Below the pieces are notes generated by a model that saw nothing but the letters and a program-made list of their open reading frames with translations, made no database searches and was not told the DNA's origin. The translations under genes and the position numbers were made by a program. From Rostrohypoxylon terebratum (lineage: Eukaryota > Ascomycota > Sordariomycetes > Xylariales > Hypoxylaceae), in the NCBI GenBank assembly GCA_022497145.1, contig MU385869.1:310001-374000 (forward strand): DNA of 64,000 nt. The letters are read 5' to 3'. Positions 47,000 through 57,785 of this stretch are shown here, one piece after another (within the stretch, counting starts at the first letter, position 1; each line of letters starts with the position of its first letter).

Positions 47000-47270
47000 A
47001 TGGACAGTAACAAAGAAACGAAAATTAATGTTATTTCCGAGTATAAGGTATGTTGAATGTGTTTAAAGCATTGAGTATATCGTCAATGTCGTCTGAGACG
47101 ATATATATCTATAATGATCAGTTAGATATCAAGGACAGGACTTTGCTGATGATACGCGACGAAAATTAGCAGCAGTCTTACAAAACTACCGAGAACAACC
47201 TCGGGACGAGATGTTCCAGCTAATTTTCCTTCGTTCTGTTATTTTGTACGTGTGTAGACTGTGTGAGTAG
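47000..47270 (+). CDS. Possible small two-exon gene (59 aa)
   Basis: The ATG at 47000 follows a pyrimidine-rich stretch and CACACAACG. Exon 1 (47000-47047) reads MDSNKETKINVISEYK and ends at a consensus donor GTATGT. Joining to 47139-47270 through the acceptor GGACAG gives DFADDTRRKLAAVLQNYREQ and a frame ending at TAG. The exon 2 product looks helical and amphipathic. The gene is short, no family is recognised, and a further donor (GTACGT near 47246) could extend it to more exons. It is offered as a candidate only. Confidence 0.3.
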
Positions 47271-48363
47271 TGAGTAGTGAGTGTAGTGGGTATTGGTATT
47301 TTTGGCGGGGTGTAGGGTGGTCAATATTGGGTAACGACATCACATCACATCGTGACTCCTTAGAAAGGATGGAGACGAGAACTAGAAGAGAGAGAAAAAG
47401 GTCGAGGAAAAAATTACCAAACAGAAAAAAACTTAATTCCAATCACCCTCAAGGTTTTCCAGGATCAATCACTCCAACTCTTTCGTCTGATTAATTTTAG
47501 TGTTAATCATTTCAATTCGAATCGTCGGGTCCAGGTACGTACCGAGTACATCTTTTTACCTGGAAACCACAACCATCCATCCGTTCATCTCCAGGTTGCA
47601 TCTCAGGGTTCAAGTTCTAGATGTTTAGATGGCCCTGCTCCTGCCCAGCAGCTGCCCAAACCTAATCGTCGGTACCTGCCTTTGCACATACACCTGCACC
47701 CGTCCTTCGCCGCTTCACACATCGCGGTTTCCTACCCATACAATTTCTACCACGCACTGGGTAATTTTTTTTAGGTCTTGTTGACACTTACTAAAAATCG
47801 TCCCCAAATCGTCCCCTTACCTTCAAACCTCCATCTTCTAACTTCGACTTTTCACCTCTCGCACTTCTTGCACTTCTTGATTCACACGCCCCTTACCCTA
47901 ACTCTCTTTTCATCTATCCTCTCTTTTCCTATCGTTTCTCCCGTCACAAGAAACATTCCTTTACAACATTCTTTTCAGCTACCTACATAGTAGGAGGCAA
48001 GTAGACAAGGCACACCTCCAGATTCGGCAGACACATCACCGTGCAACTTTTCGTCTGATCTCGTCCTCCGAAATCTGGCACCCGCACACCGACATCTGCT
48101 TCTTTTCCTATCTTTTCCTATCCTTCTTTTACTTATTTTTCATCAACCTGTTGATATTGCGGTATCCTAGTTGACCGATTCCTTGTCAACTTTATCCATC
48201 CTTCCTCAATATCACCCACTAACAAATCTTCTCTTGTCTTGACTCCCAGGTCAATAAATTCCCATCTTGTTCGGTTTTGATTTACCTGCTTAGCAAATCT
48301 TTACCAATCTTTCCTTGTGTACCCCTCATTCGACGTGAGTTCTTCTCACTCAACACAGACATC

Positions 48364-50888
48364 ATGCCTGATCTAGGTGCACTCGTCGACTCGTCGATGA
48401 ATAAACTAGCCGCCTTTGAGGACCGTATCAACAGCTCGACTTTTGGTCGTGTCTTTCGTCTAGATGGCTCTGGTCATGTAAGTTAAACTGTCCTTTCTAC
48501 CTTCAAATGCCCAATACCTCATGATCTCCACGGACCCATGTTCTCGGTGGGCGTTTTCCGTCTGTGTCGCGAAGTCATTTGACCTATGCAAACCTATTGC
48601 AAGGCATGAAGCTAACAATCTTCAGCCCAAGACTGTCCGTGGTTCCTCTTTCTTTAGAGAGATTCGCGCCGGCTTGACCACCTTCGCCACCATGGCGTAC
48701 ATTGTTGCCGTCAACGTGAGTACTCCAGAACTCACCAACTCCTACGATTTCCCATCTAATTTGTCCAAAAGGCCGCTGTTCTTGCAGACTCTGGAGGCAC
48801 ATGCGAGTGTCCCCCGGGATCGGAACCGGGTTGTCCCGGAAATCCTGATTATGCCGCCTGCCAACAAGGTAAGCATCTCGTACCCCTAGAAAACTAAATA
48901 AAGTTTGCTATGGCTAAGGCTGATTCTTCTCCATTTAGTTCTGAAGCGCGATATGATCACGGCCACTGCCGCTATTGCTGGCCTTGCCAGTATTCTTTTC
49001 GGCTTCCTTACAAATCTTCCGGTCGCCCTTGGGTATGTTATTCCCCTCCTTTGTATGAAGCCTCTACTAACATGCTTTAAGACCAGGCATGGGCCTCAAT
49101 GCGTACTTCACGTACCAGGTTGTCGGTTGGCACGGTACTGGTAAAGTTCCGTATCGGATCGCTTTGACTGCCATCTTCGTGGAGGGTTTTATCTTCATCT
49201 TCCTGGCTCTTACTGGGATGCGACAGTGGCTAGTCCGCATGATCCCGGCTACTATTAAAACCGCGTGTGGTGTCGGAATTGGCCTGTTTCTTACAGAGAT
49301 TGGATTGTCCTATTCGGCAGGTATTGGTGCTATCACGGGAGGCTTCTCTACCCCCCTCGCACTTGGAGGATGCCCCGCCGAATACCTTGACGCCAAGGGC
49401 GAATGCGCCAGCCACATCATGGAGAATTCCGGAGTAAGGAAGTCTTCCAGATTTTTGATTTCATTGGCTAAATATTGGTTACAGATGTGGATCGGCATTT
49501 TCATTGGCGGTATATTCGTTGCGTTCTTGATGGCCTTCAAAGTCAAAAGTGCCATCGTCATCGGCATTGGAATCGTCTCCATCATGTCTTGGCCGTGAGT
49601 AGAAAAATTTTGGTTCCCATGAAAAACCTGAAACTTTGACTGATACTTCTTAGTCGCAACACTCCATTCACCTACTTCCCTTATACGGAAGCCGGCGAGG
49701 AGCGTTTCCAATTCTTCAAGCAAGTCGTCGCATTCCATCCGATCGAGTCTGTCTTGAATGTCAATGAATGGAACCTCACCGGCGCCAATGGTGCTCAGTT
49801 CGCCCTGGCACTTATCACCTTTCTCTACGTCGACATCATCGATTGTACTGCGACTCTTTACTCGATGGCGAAGTTCTGTGGAGTTGTGAGAGATGACGGC
49901 GATTTCCCTCGTTCAACCATTGCTTACTGCACTGACGCCTTCATGATCTCGATCGGCTCTCTCTTTGGTTGTTCACCCACTACCGCCTTCATCGAGAGCG
50001 GTGCTGGAATTGCAGAAGGAGGTCGAACTGGACTGACCGCTATCTCCGCCGGCGTTTGCTTCCTTGTCTGTCTCTTCTTTGCCCCAATCCTGGCCTCTGT
50101 TCCGCCGTGGGCCACCGGATCGACCTTAATTTTGGTAAGCATACCAACCAAACCTGAGACAAGTGAAGCGATAGCTAATGTTTTTGATAGGTCGGCTGTC
50201 TGATGATCCGCCAAGTCATCAACATAAACTGGCAATACATCGGCGACGCTGTCCCATCTTTCGTCACGCTGGCATTTATGCCTTTTAGCTACAGCGTCGC
50301 CTACGGCCTTATTGCGTGAGTGCCTTCTTCTTGGGTAGCCTAACTTATGCTAATTATGGTTATAGGGGAATGATGGTCTATGTTGCCCTCAACACTATGA
50401 TCTGGGTTGTTGTTCGACTTACCAATGGCCGAGTCACCCCATCGAACTGGCACGAGAAAGAGGTTTATGATTGGGGAGTGGCATCCAGGGATGTCCCTGG
50501 ATGGATGAAGTGCATCCAGCGACGAATTCTGCCTTCCCGCTTTCGCCTGGACGACACGAAGGACGATGTGGAATTGGTTGACAATGATAGCGCCATGAAC
50601 GCCGCCACTCACTCCATGTCGCGCAGCAACTCGGCCGAAGAAAACAAGGACAACATACACGTTGTGGAGAGCCAGGCCCACCCCATTGCCCACGTCAATC
50701 AGTCCATGTACCAGGTATATTCCCAAGCTCAGGTTCAGCCTCAGGTTCAGCCTCAACCCTACACTCAGCCTCAGCCACAGGCTCCCCCTCAGGTTCACCG
50801 CCCCCAGAGTCAGAGTCAGGTCCACTCTCAGACTCAGGGACAACCCCAACCTCAAGCCCGTGATCACTACCTACCTTCTCTTGATTGA
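48364..50888 (+). CDS. AzgA-type purine permease (hypoxanthine/adenine/guanine)
   Basis: Nine exons: 48364-48477, 48626-48715, 48772-48868, 48939-49032, 49082-49433, 49485-49594, 49654-50134, 50191-50315 and 50366-50888, giving 661 aa. Family blocks are clear: GRVFRLDGSGH, FFREIRAGLTTFATMAYIVA, PVALGPGMGLNAYFTYQVVG, CGVGIGLFLTEIGL, FLYVDIIDCTATLYSMAKF, GCSPTTAFIESGAGIAEGGR and AYGLIAGMMVY. About 12-14 hydrophobic segments would span the plasma membrane. The group imports purines by proton symport; Aspergillus nidulans AzgA is the reference. The exon 5 acceptor is the AAG at 49079-49081; the later CAG would break the frame. The last 100 residues form an unusual Gln/Pro/Val-rich repeat tail (QVQPQVQPQPYTQPQPQ), which makes the protein longer than AzgA. 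Substrate range is inferred. Confidence 0.93.
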
Positions 50889-51692
50889 AGAGTAAGGAGA
50901 TAGGCAGCAAATGCGTGATGATCACGAGCATACGATTTGCCAATATCAGGCAATTTTCTTTGTCAAAGTGTTTTCTCCGTCTATGAGAGGTAATGATGAA
51001 GAACACTGACGAAGGAGAGAATGGCGTCATTTGACCGGCTATGATAATGCCAGTAAAAGAGATGACGATTCACATAATGTTTCTTGAGAGATCTGTGGAA
51101 AGACTGGGCTCCTTTTCTTAGGGACGCATATACCTGGCCTCCATCAAAAGGCTAAGTGTAAAAACAGATCTGGTTTGCTATAGCTCAGGTAACTCACATC
51201 ACACATGACTCGGGGATCCCCATCTCCATCCACTGCCCCGAATAAAAAGAGATGAACAAAATACCTAGTAAAGTGCCAACCAAGTATTATCACGTGATTT
51301 ATCGTGGTTTATCCGTCTTATCTTTTCATGCCATCACTTCAAGTTGCGGACCTTATGTAGCTCCCGCAGTGACCCACAATAGCTAGCTCCGGTACGCAGG
51401 TACCTGATGGAATTCAAAGGTACCAGGTACCTAATGTACGTACCCCAGTACAGCATAGAAGGCTCAAATGTCACTACGTACCTACTTTTATTATTGTGCA
51501 ACTTGACATCACAGCACCTGGCAGCCTGCAACTTTTTTTTTACTCGGCTATTTTATGCGAAAACAAATTTCCCAGGGCACTTTTCTGCGATCTCTTCTCG
51601 ATCAAGTACATATGTAACCTCGTATATATCTGGTCTACGTAATACGAGCCTACAGCTAGTACCTTGCCTGCCCAGGCAAGCTCAATTAAAAG
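50889..51692. other. Intergenic spacer between permease and deubiquitinase
   Basis: The 3' flank of the permease and the promoter of the UCH gene. GGTACC-type motifs (near 51419-51430) are present. No gene was seen. Confidence 0.6.
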
Positions 51693-52805
51693 ATGAGTGG
51701 TGGATGGAATACCAGTTAAGTTCGCCTCGTTTACCGTTTGCTGCTGCTACTTGAGAGCGTCGTTTGCTAACTACCATTTGTAGTTGAGTCGGATGCTGTA
51801 TGTGAAGCCCCGGCTTACCTACCTGGGACCTAGGTACCTACATTCTAGCATTGCTAGGACTAATATATTTTTCTATAGGGCGTATTTACATTCCTCCTCA
51901 ACAACCTTGGTGTCAAGGATGTGCAGTTCGAGGAGCTGCTCTCTCTAGAGCCGGAAGCGCTAGCCGAGCTCTATCCAGTCTACGGCGTCATCTTCCTGTT
52001 CAAATACCCAACAGATACCCCTTACACATCGACCGACAAGCCGCTCGACGGCGCCTTCGATCGCGAGGCAGCGGAGAACCTATGGTTCGCGGCACAGACA
52101 ATACAAAATGCGTGCGGGACGCAGGCGCTGCTCAGCATGTTGATGAATAGGGAGGACAGCGAGGTCGAGATCGGAGACAAGCTCCGGGAGTTCAAGGAGT
52201 TCACACTGGCGCTGCCGCCCGAGTTCAGAGGCGAAGCACTGAGCAACAGCGAGCTCATCCGCGACGTGCACAACAGCTTCGCGAAGAGCAGCCCGTTCGT
52301 GGACGAGACGCAGCGGCAGAGCGGCGAGACGGAGGACGCCTTCCACTTCGTCGCGTACACGCCTATCAACGGGACGCTATACGAGCTCGACGGGCTGCAG
52401 CCGGCGCCTATCACCCACGGCGCGTGCTCGGCCGAGGACTTCCCCGTCAAGGTGGCGGAAGTGCTGCAGCGGCGCGTCGCGAGATACGACCTCTCGGAAA
52501 TCCGATTCAATCTCATGGCTATGGTCCATGACCGCCGCGTCACGGCGAGGGAGATCGGGGATATGGAGGCTTTGGCTAGAGAGGAGAGGAAGAGACGGGA
52601 TTGGCAGTTCGAGAACGCGCTGCGTCGGCACAATTTCGTGGGTTTTGCGGGTGCGGTGCTGAAGGGGGTTGTGGAGATGAAGCTTAAGGAGGGCGGAGAG
52701 GGCGCGTATAAGAGTTGGGTTGAGGAGGCGAAGGCCAAGACGAGGCAACGGCTCGAGGGCAGGAAGAAAGGGGGTGGTGGTGAGGATGTCGAGATGGCGG
52801 GTTAG
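51693..52805 (+). CDS. Ubiquitin C-terminal hydrolase, UCH37/UCHL5 type
   Basis: Exons: 51693-51714, 51784-51797 (14 nt) and 51879-52805, giving 320 aa. The 5' end was rebuilt from family knowledge: MSGGWNT + I (split codon) + ESDA + GVFTFLLNNLGVKDVQFEEL is the expected UCH37 N-terminus. The first donor is the non-standard GTTAAG. Peptidase family C12 residues are in place: Gln85 and Cys91 in QTIQNACGTQALL, His168 in EDAFHFVAY and Asp183 in YELDGLQ. After the catalytic domain come the UCH37-like C-terminal helices (EIRFNLMAMVHDRR; WQFENALRRHNFVGFAGAVL), which in relatives bind the proteasome adaptor Rpn13, and a basic KKGGGGEDVEMAG tail. It trims ubiquitin chains at the proteasome or in the nucleus. 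Catalytic call secure; partner inferred. Confidence 0.94.
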
Positions 52806-54052
52806 GATGTGAATGGGGGGGATATGATTTGGGGGGAGGGCTTTCCCATCGCGAGGTTTACAATGTGCGCTTGATTTCCTTCCTTGTTTGTGGATGGCGT
52901 GGAATAGGCACTACGTCTAGACTCATGAATTATGATACACACTGTATCGGGCGGTAATATGCAATTACGAATTCTCAACGCGAAGCCATTGTACTTCTGT
53001 GGATGGTCGCTCACTGGGCAGATCATCTACCTACATCTTTATCGAAGAGCTCCTTAGTCGGAGGTCTGATATGGATCTCAAGTGGAACCTAAATAACTCC
53101 CATAGAACAGGGAGATACCCAGATAGTCTTGCATGCGCATACCTAGTTCCCACTCCGTCCAGTTCCTGGTCCCTCTTCCACCGTCCCACCCCGATCCCTC
53201 GACGCGACTGGTTACCGAGCGATCTCTTCCGGATGTGGCCGTCACATCGCCCTTCTGCACGGCCGCAAACAAGCAAAACGCCCCATCCTTACCTACTTCT
53301 TTTTATAGGCATTCTGTAAGGAACCAGATGCTGTGCGACTATAGGGGGATCTTTTCGTCGTTTCATGTTCATTCTCGCTCTATGGATAGGGCATTTTGGG
53401 TAGGTAGGTGGCGTGGAATCAAGGTTTTGCGATCGGGACCCCGGTGCCCGTGCCACGAGGTCGGTAATTAGCTTGCTTTACGGGCAAACAGATAATAGGC
53501 TACTGAATGGGAAGGTAAGGATATCGTGGACTTGTTCGGCAGGTCGTGGCGCGGGCGCGAGTGGGAAATTGGGATTTGCTGACTAGCATGGAAGGAAAAG
53601 ATGATCGTGCTCGGACTGGCGGCTGTATTCTGCAACGTAAGGCAGGTAATAACATCTTGGAATTTGAACACACTTGCAATGAAGCTAAGATATTAGTTCT
53701 ATTCAATCTTCTAATGCTTGAATGAAAAAAGGGTCATGTTTTGTAGATGCTCTGGGCCTGTGAAGTGGGTAGCGCATAGAATGTTACCCGACTGCCCGAA
53801 TACTCTTCAGGTTCACATAGGGGTCAAATCTCTAGGTAATATTCATCTATTTAAGTTGATTGAATACCGCAAATGTTATTAAAATTGAGAAGTCTTCTCT
53901 CATTTTAAAGCTCACTATATATAATGTCTCATTAAAGTAGGCAAGTTTAAGGTATATATTTCCTATAGACGAGCTTCCTGATCTTTTAACCACAGACGAT
54001 AGCTTTTCATAAGACCAGGTCTTAGGCAATAGGTAGTCGATAATCTGCGTTT
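52806..54052. other. Intergenic region between convergent genes
   Basis: This is the 3' flank of the UCH gene (+) and of the secreted lectin gene (-). The short frames around 53031-53471 overlap each other on both strands and look like chance. No gene was seen. Confidence 0.55.
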
Positions 54053-54738
54053 CTAAGGGGTAGTGACTTCAGTAAGAGGCCAGTTGATGCCCTTGTCCGC
54101 GGCGCCAGTGTTTCCTAGTCCCGCACAGCTGTAAAGACCGACCGGGTTGTTCTCCGTGGCTCTCATGTACTGGAGGTCGAGACATTCCTCTATTTTCCGT
54201 ATAAGCTTTGATTGTTATATGAATAAGAAGCCGTGTGATACTCACGTGGGCTCGACAACTCGAGGGCGATTCTTCCGTCTTCCATGGCTACCCACTTCTG
54301 GGAGTCGGCAGTGTCATCGCACTCCTTGATGTAGATGTTGGCCATGTCCTTCCAGTTGGCTATGAACTTTGTCAGCTTGAATTAGTCTTATAGTGTGACT
54401 TTCGGGTTAGTTACCCTTTTCGCCTCCATCCAGACACAGCTCGGTGCCAGCTAGCTGGATCTTCGTCTTGCCACTCGTGATATACCATTGCTGGTCGGCT
54501 GTCTGGGTGCCAGTCTTACTATACATATGTAAACAAACGGATTAGAATACGAGTTCCCGACATTTCTAGGGAATTGGGTGACGAACACTACCAGAGTGCT
54601 ACCGCTAGTAGCTGTTTTAGGGACGACGACGAACTTGGAGTTCACCATCGAAGTGATATAAACAGTCTTGTAGCCCTCAGGGGCTTGGGCGAAGCCAGTC
54701 ACGGCGAACGCGAGCATGAGAAGAGAAGTTGCGAACAT
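54053..54738 (-). CDS. Secreted ricin-B-like (beta-trefoil) lectin
   Basis: Exons: 54738-54592, 54514-54415, 54359-54246 and 54189-54053, giving 165 aa. The N-terminus is a signal peptide (MFATSLLMLAFAVTGFAQA), cleaved near residue 19. The mature protein carries the marks of a single ricin-B-like beta-trefoil: SKFVVVPKTATSGSTL, two Q-x-W-type elements (QQWYI and QKWVA), TELCLDGG and QECLDLQYMRATENN, plus four Cys in two C-containing repeats. Only the sugar-binding type of domain is present; nothing like a catalytic toxin chain is encoded. It would act outside the cell or in the wall. The first intron's donor is ambiguous (GTAGTG at 54591 or GTGTTC three bases later, one Val different). The carbohydrate bound is unknown. 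Confidence 0.85.
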
Positions 54739-56869
54739 CTTGAACTATTTGGTCGATTTTATGTAGTCATGTAAGCTTTAAGGGTGGATGATGATCGATT
54801 GTAGGATCGCCAGTGAGGCCACGGACTGAAGGGTACATCATATTTATACAGAGCGTCTAAGCTTGCCCAGAGTCAGTTTACTAGGCTAATTGACAATCAA
54901 TACTCAAGCATCATCAATATATTAAAGCTCATTCGAAGCTGGGGAGGACTGAGGGAGTTCCCCATTTCTCGGAGCTTGGTATGCATTACCTAACCTGTCA
55001 AGGCCTTATATATTAAATTGACGGAGAAGGAACCTGGGTTGTATTCCTTGATCGTCGGCAGATTCTCCACGGGATGGGCACCAATAGATCTGCCGCTGCT
55101 AGTATCTCCGCCCTCACCTTTACCCCCCTTATATCATGGCCGGCTAATATGCACGAGAGCAAGGTACGGCATTGGATTCTCCTGAGGCGACTTTACGTCG
55201 TCTCCGACCATGCCTCATTCAGGAAACGCTTGGAACACAATATGGTTATGTCATTAGTTGTCATTTTCTACGAGCATTATAAACTACAATAAGGATCTAG
55301 AAGCTAAGAGGCAAGTTACTCTAGGAATGTGGCAACTTATCTGTTCAGCATTGGTGTCAAAATGTTAAGCCATACCTATAAAATCTACCTAAGCTGGCTG
55401 ATTTAGTAGAAGAGAGCTACACCGTGTATCACACTAGATTTAGTAACAGCAATGCTTATTTCCTCATCGAATAGGGGGGACTTAGCGTAGGGGACCAGTA
55501 GTTTATTTCAACGTCATGATACCCACCTATTGAATTATGAAACTCAACTGAGTTTCCATGACCTCATGAGTTAATCAAGAAAAATTGATAAAAATTAATT
55601 TTACTTGTAGATATACTAATCGAAGTATATGATTAAAATGTCCTACAAGCTAATCTGTTTGAGATTCATTCAGATGAGATACTCGGAAGTCCATTTCTGA
55701 TCTTCTTGAAAAGCGACACCAGCGCAATGATATGAATCGATCATTTGAGTTCTTGAAATCCTGTATTTGAAATCGTCCTTCGTGTTGTCGTAAGAAATTT
55801 CTAACAAAGATGGGTTCCTCACGATGGAGCTCACTCCATTTGTTTCAAGTTCGTCCGTGAGCTGACTCAACAGCAACGACAACAATTCATTGCAGCATCA
55901 TCTTCATAATTCCAAAGAAAAATCTGTTAAAATGAAGTTAGCGATGATGATTACACATTAAACCAGGTTATGGAATATCACGAGCCATGATGTATTTTGC
56001 CCATATACCGCGCTCAGACCTACCCAAACCCCGGGTGAACCACCTATCGCGATTCCATCCGTTTCAAAAACTTCCAAATCATTCAACACGAAAATCAAGA
56101 TCCCCATTCTGCTCCTTCCCCACGTAAATCCTTCGGGCCCGGGAATCGGATCGCCACTAGGTAGGGACCCGAGCCAAGGAATCGCTAATCTACGACTGCG
56201 TGTTTCCTTTCAACTGTCTCGTGGCTTTGGCCTCCGTACGACCTGATACTTGGCTACACCTAAAGAGGAAGACTCTGCGAATGGTAGCTTATGAAACTAA
56301 CTAACAAAGAACTATAGCGGCCATGGAAGATATTCGAATGTTTCGCATCTGGCGGTGACGTTTCGTTTGATAGCGTAACAAACAGAGTCTTGACATCACA
56401 TATACCCGTGTTTCAAAGAGCATACCTTACTGCCAATGAACTACTCCTCACGGTCAATGTAACTAAGCTATTGCGCGATATACTGTGTTCGGAGGGGACG
56501 AGATCATAGGATGGCGGCGATACTTCACTAGCACCATCAAGCATCAAAAGGGATACTATCACATCTCACAACATGCTATCACACCCGATACAATGAAAAT
56601 GTAGTTTAAATATGTATTAACAAGATAGAAATAGGTAGTTTACGAGTCAAAAGAAGAAGAAAATGGTATGAATCGTAACACTGGATATCCTCGCCGAATA
56701 GAGCCCATCCCGAACGCCCTAAGGAAGACAAGTGGTGTTGTCCTCCCTATATGAATGCCTGCCGCGTCTCCTATTCTGGTACGCGCAGGCGGATACACCT
56801 GTCATGTCCGCCTCCCAATTATTTTTCCACTTTATACAATTTTACTGAGTTTGGTGATGGTAGTGTTGC
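54739..56869. other. Intergenic region between the two secreted-protein genes
   Basis: This is the upstream side of the lectin gene and the 3' side of the DUF3455 gene. A minus-strand frame at 55670-55885 starts at TTG and has no ATG at a sensible place; it is not called. No gene was seen. Confidence 0.5.
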
Positions 56870-57785
56870 TCATGATTGAGATTCACCTTCCCAGAACCAG
56901 TATCTATAATAATATGTTAATCAGATATCCAATATAGATTATGATTGATGACGGGAACGTACTGTGCGGAATATTGCACCTCGAATGCGGCCGGTTGACC
57001 TTGGCACGTCGCCGGGGGCGAGCCACCGGCGGTGTTGATTCGGTAGACCTCTTGTAGGTTGCCCGTAGAGCCGCTTTCAGTCTTCAACTTTAGCCATGCG
57101 ACGGCCTTTTCGCCTAATTGACCCCTGGGCGCATCATCGGGTGCGTTGGTTTGGTTGGTCTTGGTGCACGGGGCTTCGCCGAGGTTGTACTTGGTCGTGT
57201 CAAGGTTGAAGAAGGGAGTTGTGACATCCGTGAAGAAGTGATGGCCGGAAATTATGAGGTTGGTCGGGCCCATGCGAGTGTTCTCCTGTGTCGTGAGGTT
57301 GAACTGTAATGCAAGCTTCGGCAGGATTGAGAGCAGATCCGGATATGTTGAGGCGACACAGCTAGCATTGAAAAGAGTTGCAACGGCTCCTACGGCAGTG
57401 GGAACGGCGGTGGCATTGGTAGTATCACATGTGTAGTTTTGCGTCCCACGGCCGATAGCCACATGCTTTAGAGTCAAACCGGCGGATGGGGGTGGCAGTG
57501 GCGTAGGAGCTAAGAAATGTGTTAATTGAGTTACCAAGGATATTATTAGATATTGGTAAGATATGAAGCCTTACCAGCTGCCATCTGAGCCTTCGAGAGA
57601 TCGCAAACCGGAGCTGAGGCCATTGACTTCCCTAATTCGACTTTCGACGCTAACATGTTGAAGTACTCGGACACCGTGTTGAGGCCATCGGGCTTAGCAG
57701 CGTCCCAGTTGAATGATGGCCATGTGGGAGCAGCGACGACGGCCGAAGCACCGAGGAATGATACTAGCAATGTCGAAGCATACAT
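56870..57785 (-). CDS. Secreted DUF3455 protein
   Basis: Exons: 57785-57575, 57509-56963 and 56903-56870, giving 263 aa. MYASTLLVSFLGASAVVA is a signal peptide. The mature protein has a spacer (DLSKAQMAAAPTPLPPPSAG), then the DUF3455 domain: LKHVAIGRGTQNYTCDTTN, then GAVATLFNASCVAS, GHHFFTD, APRGQLGEKAVAWLKLK, VYRINTAGGSPPATCQGQPA and FEVQYSAQYWFW. The short last exon was found because joining donor GTACGT to the acceptor TATAG restores the usual Q-Y-W-F-W ending, whereas reading through gives a false tail. Such proteins are often misannotated as malate dehydrogenase, but no dehydrogenase fold is present. Some N-x-T sites suggest glycosylation. The function of the domain is unknown; extracellular location is inferred from the signal peptide. 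Confidence 0.9.

Larger units (their letters stand above)
43880..48363. other. Intergenic region with two weak coding candidates
   Basis: Besides the possible upstream exon of the methyltransferase-like gene near 43880-43962, the block holds an ATG-less open frame (45649-46032) and a possible small two-exon gene (47000-47270). From about 47780 to 48363 the sequence is strongly CT-rich, the usual appearance of a fungal promoter and leader, here for the purine permease. Two GATA-type sites in reverse orientation (CTATCG at 47929, CTATCT at 48108) could be nitrogen-control sites, but such short motifs occur by chance. Confidence 0.5.

Noticed and set aside
52022..52738. 238-codon minus-strand frame opposite the UCH gene
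   Set aside because: It is a shadow of the GC-rich sense strand, which has intact catalytic residues.
54053..54738. Possible ricin-like toxin
   Set aside because: Only a beta-trefoil sugar-binding type of domain is encoded. There is no catalytic chain, so it is described as a lectin-like protein.
56870..57785. Malate dehydrogenase label often attached to this family
   Set aside because: No NAD-binding fold or catalytic motif is visible. The sequence is a secreted DUF3455 protein.
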